This document shows, piece after piece, positions 44,947-53,740 of a stretch of 64,000 bases of DNA. Location of the stretch: positions 2,046,001 through 2,110,000 of the forward strand of contig NZ_JBBOZQ010000001.1 of assembly GCF_038008685.1 (NCBI RefSeq), read 5' to 3'. The notes beneath the pieces are model-generated. The model was not told where the DNA came from. It made no database searches and saw only the letters and a program-made list of their open reading frames with translations. Origin of the DNA: Lysinibacillus sp. FSL W8-0992. GTDB taxonomy: Bacteria > Bacillota > Bacilli > Bacillales_A > Planococcaceae. The position numbers and the translations under genes are program-made. How positions within the stretch are numbered: position 1 is the first letter of the stretch; each line of letters begins with the position of its first letter.

Positions 44947-45711
44947 ATGAAGAGAATAGAATCTACGCAAAATGCGTTAGTGAAATATTGGAAAAAATTA
45001 GCGACTACTCGAAAAGAGCGTGAGCGTTCAGGTGAGTTTTTAGTTGAAGGCTTCCATTTAGTAGAAGAAGCGTTGAAAAATAGTGGTCAAGTGTTACAGC
45101 TAATTGTGCGTGAGGGCGTTGATTTACCTATGCTATGGCCAATTGATGATGTCGCAATGGTAGAAGTGACAGCAGCTGTTGCAAAGGAATTTGCAGAGAC
45201 TGAGACATCACAAGGAGTCTTTGCAGTTTGTAAGCAGATGACGGTAGAGCAAGATGTAATGGTTTCTTGGCGCAAGGTTCTTTTAATCGATGCTGTACAA
45301 GATCCAGGAAACATTGGAACAATGATTCGAACAGCGGATGCAGCTGGTTTGGATGCGGTTATACTTGGCAAGGGCTGTGCAGATCTTTATAACCCGAAAA
45401 CACTGCGTTCTGCGCAAGGATCACATTTTCATATTCCAGTGATTCGTGGAGAACTAGAAGATTGGATTGATATGCTTCAGGAAAATGGTGTGCCTGTATT
45501 TGGAACAGCACTTGATGAGGATGCTGTCGTTTATAATGATATTCAGCATACGGGTGCTTTTGCTATAATGATGGGGAATGAAGGAAGTGGCATTAATCCG
45601 CAGTTATTAGCAATGACGGATCAAAATATCATTATTCCTATTTTTGGACAAGCAGAATCATTAAATGTCGCTGTTGCAACAGGTATTGTTTTATATGGGT
45701 TTGTAAAATAA
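44947..45711 (+). CDS. ysgA: TrmH-family (SpoU) RNA 2'-O-methyltransferase, YsgA-like
   Basis: 254 aa. An N-terminal substrate-binding domain (about 10-95: STQNALVKYWKKLATTRKER) precedes a knotted SPOUT domain with DAVQDPGNIGTMIRTADAAG, MMGNEGSGI and SLNVAVATGIVLY. It methylates rRNA or tRNA; the target is not evident. It sits before pheST as ysgA does in Bacillus. Confidence 0.88.
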   Translation: MKRIESTQNALVKYWKKLATTRKERERSGEFLVEGFHLVEEALKNSGQVLQLIVREGVDLPMLWPIDDVAMVEVTAAVAKEFAETETSQGVFAVCKQMTVEQDVMVSWRKVLLIDAVQDPGNIGTMIRTADAAGLDAVILGKGCADLYNPKTLRSAQGSHFHIPVIRGELEDWIDMLQENGVPVFGTALDEDAVVYNDIQHTGAFAIMMGNEGSGINPQLLAMTDQNIIIPIFGQAESLNVAVATGIVLYGFVK

Positions 45712-45742
45712 GTATTGTCTTACACATATTAGACAAGTCGAT

Positions 45743-45826
45743 ATCGCCGATAAAACGCTGGCAATCGCCGATAAAACTACGGCAATTGATCATAACACAG
45801 CAGCAAGCGCCGATAAATCAAATCAT
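45743..45826 (+). repeat. Four tandem 21-bp repeats
   Basis: Units start at 45743, 45764, 45785 and 45806. Units 1, 2 and 4 contain CGCCGATAAA; unit 3 has drifted to TTGATCATAA. Together with the T-box leader it fills the 45712-46222 gap. Confidence 0.8.
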
Positions 45827-45850
45827 ATTGCAACAAGGAACAGATGCCCC

Positions 45851-45880
45851 TTGCTTTGAAGCGGCGTAATAATGTATAAT
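45851..45880 (+). promoter_or_regulatory. Promoter of the pheST leader
   Basis: TTGCTT, an 18-nt spacer and a perfect TATAAT. Start expected near 45887. Confidence 0.65.
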
Positions 45881-45886
45881 CACATT

Positions 45887-46174
45887 TAAATTGTAATTAA
45901 GTATATTGAAATGCTTTGACCGGGAAGTAGTAAAGATTGTGAATGGACGACAGGGAGCGTAGGCCAGAGATTGAGAGCCAGCGCCGAACCAATGCAATTT
46001 TGAATTCAGCCTGCGAGCAGCTACCGGGACCAGCAAGTGAAAATGGCTGTAAAGGTATGCCGGCTTCAATCGAGTCGTTATGTCAATGAAGTGATTGTGC
46101 GGAGTTAATCGTGCAATAACTAGGGTGGTACCGCGAATATGTCCTCGTCCCTTTTTTGGGGGCGAGGTTTTTTT
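45887..46174 (+). ncRNA. T-box riboswitch, phenylalanine type, upstream of pheST
   Basis: The invariant AGGGTGGTACCGCG lies at 46122-46135. The specifier TTC (46005-46007) follows GAA in the specifier loop and sits opposite GGAAGTAGTAAAG of stem I. The terminator CCTCGTCCC / GGGGCGAGG with a T run is at 46143-46174. Uncharged tRNA-Phe would allow read-through. Confidence 0.93.
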
Positions 46175-46222
46175 GTGCCATTTGTGCAGGCGGGCACTTA
46201 TATGAACAAGGAGGTTTTACAC

Positions 46223-47260
46223 ATGGAAGAGCAATTAAAGCAATTAGAGCAAGAAGCGCTAGCGAAAATTGAAGCAGCAGCAAATTTAAAAGAATTAAAT
46301 GATGTGCGTGTCGCTTATTTAGGGAAAAAGGGGCCAATTACAGATTTATTAAAAGGCATGGGGAAACTATCGGCTGAGGAACGTCCGAAAATGGGTGCTT
46401 TAGTTAACACAGTTCGTGAAAATGTCACTGTGGTGCTAGAAACAAAAGTAACTGTTTTAGAAGAAGCAGCTATTGCTGAAAAATTAGCAAGTGAGTCGAT
46501 TGATGTTACATTACCTGGCCGTGATATTAAAGTAGGTAACCGTCACCCATTAACACGTGTTATCGAAGAAATTGAAGACTTATTTATCGGTATGGGTTAC
46601 GAAATTGCTGAAGGACCAGAAGTAGAAAAGGATTACTATAACTTTGAAGCTTTAAACTTACCAAAAGGTCACCCTGCGCGTGATATGCAGGACTCGTTCT
46701 ATATTTCCGAGGAAATATTATTACGTACTCATACATCACCAGTACAGGCTCGCACAATGGAAGCAAAAAAAGGCGAATCCATTCGTATAATTTGTCCAGG
46801 GAAGGTATTCCGTCGTGATAATGATGACGCAACACACTCTCACCAATTCATGCAAATTGAAGGTTTAGTAATTGGCGAAAATATTCGTATGAGCGACCTT
46901 AAAGGAACGTTAGATACGTTAGCGAAAAAAATGTTCGGTGCTGATCGTGAAATTCGTTTACGCCCAAGCTTCTTCCCATTCACAGAGCCTTCTGTAGAGA
47001 TGGACATTTCTTGCTTCAAATGCGGTGGCTCAGGCTGTAACGTATGTAAAGGCACAGGTTGGATTGAAATTTTAGGTGCGGGTATGGTACATCCAAATGT
47101 GCTTGAAATGGCTGGTTATGATCCGAAGAAAGTTTCTGGTTTCGCATTTGGTATTGGTGCAGAACGTATTGCTATGTTGAAATATGGTGTCGACGATATT
47201 CGTCATTTCTATACAAGTGATACACGTTTCTTATCACAATTCGAGCGAACAGAGGCGTAA
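46223..47260 (+). CDS. pheS: Phenylalanyl-tRNA synthetase alpha subunit
   Basis: 345 aa. An N-terminal coiled coil (about 1-90) precedes a class II core: [62 protein letters not shown] precedes the ATG at 46223; an upstream in-frame ATG at 46139 falls inside the T-box terminator. First gene of pheST under T-box control. Confidence 0.97.
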   Translation: MEEQLKQLEQEALAKIEAAANLKELNDVRVAYLGKKGPITDLLKGMGKLSAEERPKMGALVNTVRENVTVVLETKVTVLEEAAIAEKLASESIDVTLPGRDIKVGNRHPLTRVIEEIEDLFIGMGYEIAEGPEVEKDYYNFEALNLPKGHPARDMQDSFYISEEILLRTHTSPVQARTMEAKKGESIRIICPGKVFRRDNDDATHSHQFMQIEGLVIGENIRMSDLKGTLDTLAKKMFGADREIRLRPSFFPFTEPSVEMDISCFKCGGSGCNVCKGTGWIEILGAGMVHPNVLEMAGYDPKKVSGFAFGIGAERIAMLKYGVDDIRHFYTSDTRFLSQFERTEA

Positions 47261-47272
47261 GGGGGACTATAA

Positions 47273-49690
47273 ATGTTAGTATCATTAGAATGGTTAAAAG
47301 ATTATGTAAGTACACAGGACTTAGCGCCTGAAGATTTAGCAGAAAAAATTACACGCTCTGGCATAGAAGTAGACGCAGTTATTGACCGTGCTAGCGGTAT
47401 GGATAAAGTCGTTGTCGGCTATGTTGTGTCAAAAGAGAAGCACCCTGAAGCCGATAAATTAAACATTTGCCAAGTAGATGTTGGGGAGGCGGAACCACAA
47501 CAAATTATTTGTGGAGCGCCAAACGTAGATGCAGGTCAAAAAGTAATCGTTGCTCGTCCTGGTGCACATTTACCAGGTGGCATTAAAATTAAAAAAGCAA
47601 AACTTCGTGGGCACGAATCAAACGGTATGATTTGTTCATTGCAAGAGCTTGGTATTGAAGGTAAGTTAGTACCGAAAGCTTATGCTGAAGGCATTTATGT
47701 GTTACCAGCAGATGCAGAGGTGGGTTCTGATGCACTAGCGGTTTTAGGTCTTCGTGATACTGTGCTTGAGCTTGGCTTAACACCAAACCGCTCCGATGCG
47801 CTTTCAATGTTAGGGGTAGCTTATGAGGTTGGTGCAATTCTTTCCGAAGAAGTAAAGTACCCAGAAATCGCTTATAATACATCTTCTGAAAAGGCAGGGG
47901 ACTTATTAAAGCTTCAAGTGGAAGATCTACAAGCAAACCCAATGTACGTAGCGAAAGTTGTGAAAAACGTTAAAATTGCAGAATCACCAATGTGGTTACA
48001 GCACCGCTTAATGGCAGCTGGAGTACGTCCTCACAACAATGTAGTCGATGTGACAAACTATATTTTAATGGAATATGGTCAACCACTTCATGCATTTGAC
48101 TATGATAGCTTAGCAACAGGTGAAATTGTTGTTCGTAAAGCAACAGAAGGTGAAAAAATCACGACTTTAGATGACCAAGAACGTACATTAAAGGCGACTG
48201 ATTTAGTGATTACGAATGGCAAAGAGCCAGTAGCGATTGCAGGTGTAATGGGTGGAGCAAACTCTGAGGTAACAGAATCTACAACAACTGTTGTTATTGA
48301 ATCTGCCTATTTCGATGGCTTAACAGTGCGCCAAACTTCACGTAATCTAGGTCTTCGCTCGGATGCATCAGCTCGTTTTGAAAAAGGCGTTGATCCAAAC
48401 CGAGTGCTTCCTGCAGCAGAACGTGCAGCAGCATTACTTGCTGAGTTAGCTGGCGGTGAAGTGTTAGAGGGTACGTGTATCGTAGATGAATTAGATAAAA
48501 CACCAGCACGTGTTGTTGTCTCTCCAGACTTTATTAACGAACGTCTTGGCATGAAAATCTCATTAGAAGATATGCTTTCGATTTTAGAGCGTTTGAAATT
48601 TGGTGTAGAAGCAGCGAATGGCTTATTAATTATCGATGCTCCAACACGTCGTCAAGATATTAAAATTGAAGAAGATATCGTTGAAGAAATTGCACGTTTA
48701 TATGGTTACGATGAAATTCCAATGACTTTACCAGAAGGTGCTAACCAAGTTGGGACATTGACAGCTTACCAAGCAAATCGTCGTGTAGTGCGTAACTTTA
48801 TGGAAGGCGCAGGACTTTATCAAGCTGTCACTTATTCTTTAACATCTGCAGCACTATCACAACGCTTTGCACTAAAAGCAGAGCCTGTAACGCGTTTATT
48901 AATGCCGATGAGTGAAGATCGTTCAACACTACGTCAAAGCTTAATTCCACATTTAATTGAAGCAGCAGCATATAACGTTGCGCGTAAAGCAGATAGCGTA
49001 GCATTATACGAAGTTGGTTCTGTCTTCCTTGGTCAAACAGAAGAGGGGCTACCGTTTGAAGAAGAGCATGTTGCAGCTGTTTTAACAGGTAAATGGTTAG
49101 ATCATGCTTGGCAAGGCGAGAAAAAGGAAGTAGATTTCTTCGTATTAAAAGGGATTATCGAGGGCGTAATTGGTAAGCTTGGTTTAGCAGATCGTATTAC
49201 ATTTGTTAAATCAGAAGTAGCTGGTTTACATCCTGGACGTACAGCTAACATCTTATTAGATGGAGAACAAGTTGGTATTATCGGCGGTTTACATCCTGCA
49301 GAACAAAAAACATGGGGTGTAAAAGATACGTACGTAATGGAAATGAATTTAGTAGCATTACTTCATGCAAATGCAAGTGAAGCACCACTTGGTTATAAAC
49401 CAGTTCCTCGTTTCCCAGCTATGTCTCGAGATATCGCATTAGTTATGGACCGTGCAACAGCAGCGGGTGAAGTAATTACCGCTATTCGTTCAGCATGCGT
49501 GAAGCTGTTAAAGGATATTCGCGTGTTCGATGTCTACGAAGGTGAAAAAATGGAGGCAGGTAAAAAATCTGTTGCCTTCTCATTAACATACTTCGATCCA
49601 GAACGAACATTAACAGATGATGAAGTTGTTGTAGCACATAACAAAGTGTTAAAAGCAATCGCCACAATTGAAGGAACAGAAGTACGTTAA
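47273..49690 (+). CDS. pheT: Phenylalanyl-tRNA synthetase beta subunit
   Basis: 805 aa, normal bacterial length. An N-terminal tRNA-binding OB domain (about 40-150: ADKLNICQVDVG), B3/B4 editing domains (about 210-385), B5 (about 410-470) and a C-terminal FDX-ACB domain (about 710-805: PRFPAMSRDIALV). It lies 12 nt after pheS and completes the tetrameric enzyme. Confidence 0.97.
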   Translation: MLVSLEWLKDYVSTQDLAPEDLAEKITRSGIEVDAVIDRASGMDKVVVGYVVSKEKHPEADKLNICQVDVGEAEPQQIICGAPNVDAGQKVIVARPGAHLPGGIKIKKAKLRGHESNGMICSLQELGIEGKLVPKAYAEGIYVLPADAEVGSDALAVLGLRDTVLELGLTPNRSDALSMLGVAYEVGAILSEEVKYPEIAYNTSSEKAGDLLKLQVEDLQANPMYVAKVVKNVKIAESPMWLQHRLMAAGVRPHNNVVDVTNYILMEYGQPLHAFDYDSLATGEIVVRKATEGEKITTLDDQERTLKATDLVITNGKEPVAIAGVMGGANSEVTESTTTVVIESAYFDGLTVRQTSRNLGLRSDASARFEKGVDPNRVLPAAERAAALLAELAGGEVLEGTCIVDELDKTPARVVVSPDFINERLGMKISLEDMLSILERLKFGVEAANGLLIIDAPTRRQDIKIEEDIVEEIARLYGYDEIPMTLPEGANQVGTLTAYQANRRVVRNFMEGAGLYQAVTYSLTSAALSQRFALKAEPVTRLLMPMSEDRSTLRQSLIPHLIEAAAYNVARKADSVALYEVGSVFLGQTEEGLPFEEEHVAAVLTGKWLDHAWQGEKKEVDFFVLKGIIEGVIGKLGLADRITFVKSEVAGLHPGRTANILLDGEQVGIIGGLHPAEQKTWGVKDTYVMEMNLVALLHANASEAPLGYKPVPRFPAMSRDIALVMDRATAAGEVITAIRSACVKLLKDIRVFDVYEGEKMEAGKKSVAFSLTYFDPERTLTDDEVVVAHNKVLKAIATIEGTEVR

Positions 49691-49706
49691 TTTATACTAA
49701 TTTAAC

Positions 49707-49733
49707 AAGCTGTCTTGAAATTAGAGACAGCTT
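49707..49733 (+). terminator. First hairpin after pheT
   Basis: AAGCTGTCT / AGACAGCTT, 9 bp, without a good T run. Possibly an RNA 3'-end stabiliser. Confidence 0.45.
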
Positions 49734-49742
49734 AGAGTGTCG

Positions 49743-49789
49743 ACAAAAGGCACCAAGAAGTTAACTCTTGGTGCCTTTTGTCTTTTTTA
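49743..49789 (+). terminator. pheST terminator
   Basis: A perfect 16-bp stem ACAAAAGGCACCAAGA / TCTTGGTGCCTTTTGT followed by TTTTTT. It is related to the coaE terminator at 7496-7530. Confidence 0.9.
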
Positions 49790-49802
49790 TTACCTATTAA
49801 GT

Positions 49803-49929
49803 TAATTGGAGCGGAGAGCTGGCGGCTCCTGCGAGAACGCACGCCACGTAAGTCGCAACAATCCGCACGTTAGCGAGGGCTGCGGCTTACAGTGTGCCCG
49901 TGGAAAGCGCCAGACTGTAGCGAAATCAA
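49803..49929 (+). repeat. Large hairpin repeat, copy 3
   Basis: It begins TAATTGGAGCGGAG and ends AGCGAAATCAA. Outer arms CTGGCG (49819-49824) and CGCCAG (49908-49913) pair, while copy 2 has GGGCAGGCG/CGCCTGCCC. The core resembles GGCTCCTGCGAGAACGCAC and GTGTGCCCGTGGAAAGCG. Flanked by the pheT terminator and rnhC. Confidence 0.82.
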
Positions 49930-49948
49930 TGGCAGTAGTCCTCTATAT

Positions 49949-50875
49949 TTATTTTAGCTTCCGAGCCTTCTCTGTATTCGCAAAATGCCATTTCGTGATA
50001 GAACGCAAAAATTCCTCGCCTTGTCCACGCCAAATTCGTGCCGCTAATGCATCAACCTTGCTAGATGCTCCTTTTTGTAACTCTATGCCAGCTAGCTCAC
50101 TTAGTTGGTCCATTTCCTTTAAGAATGCAGCGCGTGCCAAAATCGAAGCGGTAGCGACTGAAACATGTAATTGTTCTGCTTTCGTTGAAAAAAGTACGTC
50201 ATCTCTAACAATTTCGCGCTCATTTTTTAAGTAATTGTAATAGACCCCGCGCTCTGCGAACTGATCAATTAATATATGTGCAGGCTTTTCAGGGGCCATT
50301 TTTGACAATGTATTGCCAAGCGCCTTATTATGCATCATTGCTTTCATTTTGCCCTGAGAGTAACCTTTTGCTTGTAATACATTATATTTTTCATTGCGTA
50401 ATACGAGTACGCTATGGATACATGCCGCGCGTAAATCTGGAGCTATTTTTCGCATATAGTCATCAGTAAGCATTTTAGAATCTTTAACGCCGAGCTCATT
50501 TATTAGTTCGATTTTTGAAGAAGGAACGTAAACTGCCGCGACGGTTATAGGCCCAAAATAATCGCCTGTCCCTGTTTCATCGGAGCCTAAAACAGACATT
50601 GAAGCAAAGCCCTCGGGAAGCGTATCTCCTTTTGCTCCAACAGGTGAGGACTTTTGGGTTGTTGTTACCCCAGGGGAACCCCATCTTGCCGCTTCTCGCT
50701 CAGCGCCCCCTCCTTGAAACATACATTTCCCCGATTTGTACATCGTAATAGCTGTATCAGGAAGTTTTGCGGCGAATACGACACCTGGTGCTTTTCGCTC
50801 CACATAATAACTTGCGTAATAAGACATCACCTCTTTTTGTGCATTTGTTGAAATTAAAAGTACAATATTTGACAT
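49949..50875 (-). CDS. rnhC: Ribonuclease HIII
   Basis: 308 aa. An N-terminal TBP-like substrate-binding domain (about 1-85) precedes an RNase H fold with [13 protein letters not shown] (Asp-Glu), VKDSKML and DQFAERG. It cleaves RNA in RNA-DNA hybrids. The gene is divergent from zapA, the standard arrangement after pheT. Confidence 0.93.
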   Translation of the reverse strand: MSNIVLLISTNAQKEVMSYYASYYVERKAPGVVFAAKLPDTAITMYKSGKCMFQGGGAEREAARWGSPGVTTTQKSSPVGAKGDTLPEGFASMSVLGSDETGTGDYFGPITVAAVYVPSSKIELINELGVKDSKMLTDDYMRKIAPDLRAACIHSVLVLRNEKYNVLQAKGYSQGKMKAMMHNKALGNTLSKMAPEKPAHILIDQFAERGVYYNYLKNEREIVRDDVLFSTKAEQLHVSVATASILARAAFLKEMDQLSELAGIELQKGASSKVDALAARIWRGQGEEFLRSITKWHFANTEKARKLK

Positions 50876-51010
50876 TTAACCGTTCCTTTCTATCCTCATT
50901 GTTCACAATTTTATACCTTTCATGTTATGATAATATATAGCTTTTTTGTGTGGACGTTGCTCATTACTGTCAAAATCGTGAGCAAAATGATTTTATTGGA
51001 GGGTGCGACT

Positions 51011-51271
51011 ATGGAAAATCAAGAAAAGAATAAAATTTCTGTGGAAATATATGGTCATACATATAAAATGGTCGGCTCCGAATCCATTGGACACATGCGA
51101 CTTGTCGCTTCTATTGTTGATGACCGTATGCGCGAAATGAATTTACATAATCCCTCACTTGATAGCACAAAGCTTGCCGTCCTTACAGCTGTAAATACGG
51201 TGCACGATTATTTACTCTTAAAAGAGCAAATAGAATTACTAGAAGAAGAATTGAAAAAATTAAAGGGTTGA
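51011..51271 (+). CDS. zapA: Cell division protein ZapA
   Basis: 86 aa: [15 protein letters not shown], then a long helix [17 protein letters not shown] and a C-terminal coiled coil [15 protein letters not shown]. It cross-links FtsZ filaments. The ATG at 51011 follows GGAGGG; the longer in-frame frame to 50927 adds an unrelated hydrophobic stretch. Confidence 0.92.
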   Translation: MENQEKNKISVEIYGHTYKMVGSESIGHMRLVASIVDDRMREMNLHNPSLDSTKLAVLTAVNTVHDYLLLKEQIELLEEELKKLKG

Positions 51272-51276
51272 AGTGA

Positions 51277-51822
51277 ATGCTAGATTTAATCATATTAGTA
51301 GTTCTATTAGTTGGACTACTAGTGGGGGCAAAACGTGGCTTCATTGTACAAATGATGCATATTGTCAGCTTTGTCGTTGCCCTAATTGTTGCGTATATTT
51401 ATTATAAGCCATTAGCACAGAAATTTGTGTTTTGGGTGCCATATCCAGGTGTTACGGATTCGGGAAGCCTCGGGGTTGTCATTGACAGCTTAGATTTAGA
51501 CCGCACGTTTTACCGTGTTATTGCATTTGCGGTTATATTCTTTGCTGTGAAAATTACAATGCAAATTGTGGCATCTATTTTTGATTTTATTGCCTATCTA
51601 CCGGTGCTTAATACAGTAAACCGTTGGCTTGGTGCACTGCTTGGCATGATTGAAAATTATTTAATTTTGTTTATTGTGTTGTATGTTTTGGCATTAGTAC
51701 CGATTGATTTGGTGCAAAATTTAATGTCGAAGTCGTTCTTATCAGGCCTCATTTTGGAGCATACGCCGATTATTACAAAGATGTTCCAAAATTGGTGGTA
51801 TATTTATCTCCATGCTTCATAA
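51277..51822 (+). CDS. CvpA family membrane protein (YshB-like)
   Basis: 181 aa with four membrane segments (about 3-22, 26-42, 78-98, 108-140) and the CvpA features GAKRGFIVQM and LNTVNRWLGALLGMIENYL. It lies 5 nt after zapA and is probably cotranscribed with it. Function is unclear across the family. Confidence 0.87.
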   Translation: MLDLIILVVLLVGLLVGAKRGFIVQMMHIVSFVVALIVAYIYYKPLAQKFVFWVPYPGVTDSGSLGVVIDSLDLDRTFYRVIAFAVIFFAVKITMQIVASIFDFIAYLPVLNTVNRWLGALLGMIENYLILFIVLYVLALVPIDLVQNLMSKSFLSGLILEHTPIITKMFQNWWYIYLHAS

Positions 51823-51962
51823 AATTTGGCGTCTACGCATGGAAAACTGAATGTGGTGTTCACTTGTTTGTCCGTAGAAATCCGCTTAAATGGCGAAGTT
51901 GCTGTTAAGGGCACAGCTATTTTGTGCGCAGAGCCGTAATGAATAGGCAATAGTAATCGATG

Positions 51963-51992
51963 CACTTCTCTCGGACTAGAGGGAAGTGTTTT
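51963..51992 (+). terminator. Terminator between cvpA and polX
   Basis: CACTTC/GAAGTG with inner CTCT/AGAG pairing and a T run, about 25 nt before the polX start. Confidence 0.6.
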
Positions 51993-52012
51993 TACGATAG
52001 GAGGAATTCTAA

Positions 52013-53722
52013 ATGAACAAAAAAACAATTATTCGTACACTAGAGAAAATTGCATTATATATGGAGTTACAAGGTGAAAATCCGTTCAAGGTATCAGCCT
52101 TCCGAAAGGCCGCTGCTGCACTTGAAGGAGACGAACGCTCCCTAAGTGAAATGGAAGATGTGACAAAGCTTAAGGGAATCGGTAAAGGCACAGCTGCTGT
52201 TATTGAAGACCTAATTGAGACAGGAGAATCAAGTCTCTTAAAAGAATTACAAGATATCGTGCCAAAAGGCTTACTGCCACTATTGAAGTTGCCAGGTTTA
52301 GGCGGCAAAAAAATTGCCAAGCTTCACCAAGAGTTAGGCATTGACTCTGCTGAAAGCTTACAGGCTGCATGTGAGGCTGGTAAAGTGCGCGAGCTAGCGG
52401 GCTTTGCAGCGAAAACTGAAGAAAAAATTTTAAAGGAGCTTGCTAACTTTGCCAATCGTTCGGAACGTTTGCCAATTTGGCTGCTAGAGCCTGTTGTTTT
52501 ACAAATTGAAGCACTTCTCGGTAGTATGGAGGAAGTGGCACGTTTCTCAGTAGCTGGAAGCTTCCGTCGTGCCTCAGAAACGAGTAAAGATATTGATTTT
52601 ATCGTTGTAACTGAAGCGGTTGAGGTAGTCCGAGAGAAGTTATTGAGTGAACTTGCAATTCAGGAAGTCGTAGCTGCAGGTGATACAAAGATTTCAGTTA
52701 TTTTAGATTTAGATGAACCGATAAGTGTTGATTTTCGATTAGTGAAGGATGTTGAGTATGCAACGGCCTTGCACCATTTTACTGGTTCAAAAGATCATAA
52801 TGTTCGTATGCGTCAACTTGCAAAAGCACGTGGGGAGAAAATTAGTGAATATGGTGTAGAGCAAGCAGATGGCTCAGTACTGACATTTGAGGATGAGGCG
52901 GCATTTTTTGAACATTTTGATATGCCATTTATTCCACCTAGCTTACGAACGGGGTCAACTGAGTTTGATCGCCAAAGTGAAGTAAAGGATTTAGTAAAGC
53001 TAGAGGATATTGTGGCAGATTTGCATATGCATACGACATGGTCAGATGGTGCATACTCCGTTGCTGAAATGGGAGATGCATTAATGTCACGTAGTTATCA
53101 CTATGGCGTTATTACCGATCACTCACAGTATTTAAAAGTGGCGAATGGTTTAACACCTGCACGTTTAGAGAAGCAACGAGTGGAGATTGATGCATTTAAC
53201 GAAGCACATCCAGACTTTTATTTATATGCGGGAACAGAGATGGATATTTTACCGAATGGTTCGTTAGATTTTGATGACGAAGTACTAAAAAAATTAGATT
53301 TTGTAATAGCCTCTATTCACTCGAGTTTTACACAATCACAGGATAAAATTATGGCGCGTTTGCACACGGCGATGCAAAATCCGTATGTTCATATGATTGC
53401 CCATCCAACAGGTCGCATTATTGAGGATCGCGCAGGTTATAATCCAGATATAGCACAGCTAATTGAATGGGCGAAGGAATATGGTAAAATTTTAGAGTTA
53501 AACGCAAATCCATATCGTTTAGATTTATGTGTTGAGCACTTAGAAATGGCTGTTGCAGCAGGTGTCCCTGTAGCGATAAATACCGATGCTCATGATACCG
53601 CTCATTTACGTTTTATGGATATAGGTGTGCGCTATGCAAATAAGGCATGGCTGAAAAAAGATATGATTGTCAACACATGGACGCGTGAACAGTTTGAGGC
53701 GTTCATTCGACGAAATAAATAG
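52013..53722 (+). CDS. polX: Family X DNA polymerase with PHP domain
   Basis: 569 aa. Helix-hairpin-helix region (about 45-105), a nucleotidyltransferase palm with GSFRRASETSKDIDFIVV (about 180-200) and a C-terminal PHP domain with DLHMHTTWSDGAY, DHS and NTDAHD. Bacterial PolX fills small gaps and its PHP part has 3'-5' exonuclease/AP-endonuclease activity. AGGAGG precedes the ATG. It lies just before mutS2 as in Bacillus. Confidence 0.94.
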   Translation: MNKKTIIRTLEKIALYMELQGENPFKVSAFRKAAAALEGDERSLSEMEDVTKLKGIGKGTAAVIEDLIETGESSLLKELQDIVPKGLLPLLKLPGLGGKKIAKLHQELGIDSAESLQAACEAGKVRELAGFAAKTEEKILKELANFANRSERLPIWLLEPVVLQIEALLGSMEEVARFSVAGSFRRASETSKDIDFIVVTEAVEVVREKLLSELAIQEVVAAGDTKISVILDLDEPISVDFRLVKDVEYATALHHFTGSKDHNVRMRQLAKARGEKISEYGVEQADGSVLTFEDEAAFFEHFDMPFIPPSLRTGSTEFDRQSEVKDLVKLEDIVADLHMHTTWSDGAYSVAEMGDALMSRSYHYGVITDHSQYLKVANGLTPARLEKQRVEIDAFNEAHPDFYLYAGTEMDILPNGSLDFDDEVLKKLDFVIASIHSSFTQSQDKIMARLHTAMQNPYVHMIAHPTGRIIEDRAGYNPDIAQLIEWAKEYGKILELNANPYRLDLCVEHLEMAVAAGVPVAINTDAHDTAHLRFMDIGVRYANKAWLKKDMIVNTWTREQFEAFIRRNK

Positions 53723-53740
53723 GTTGAGGAGGTGTTCTCA

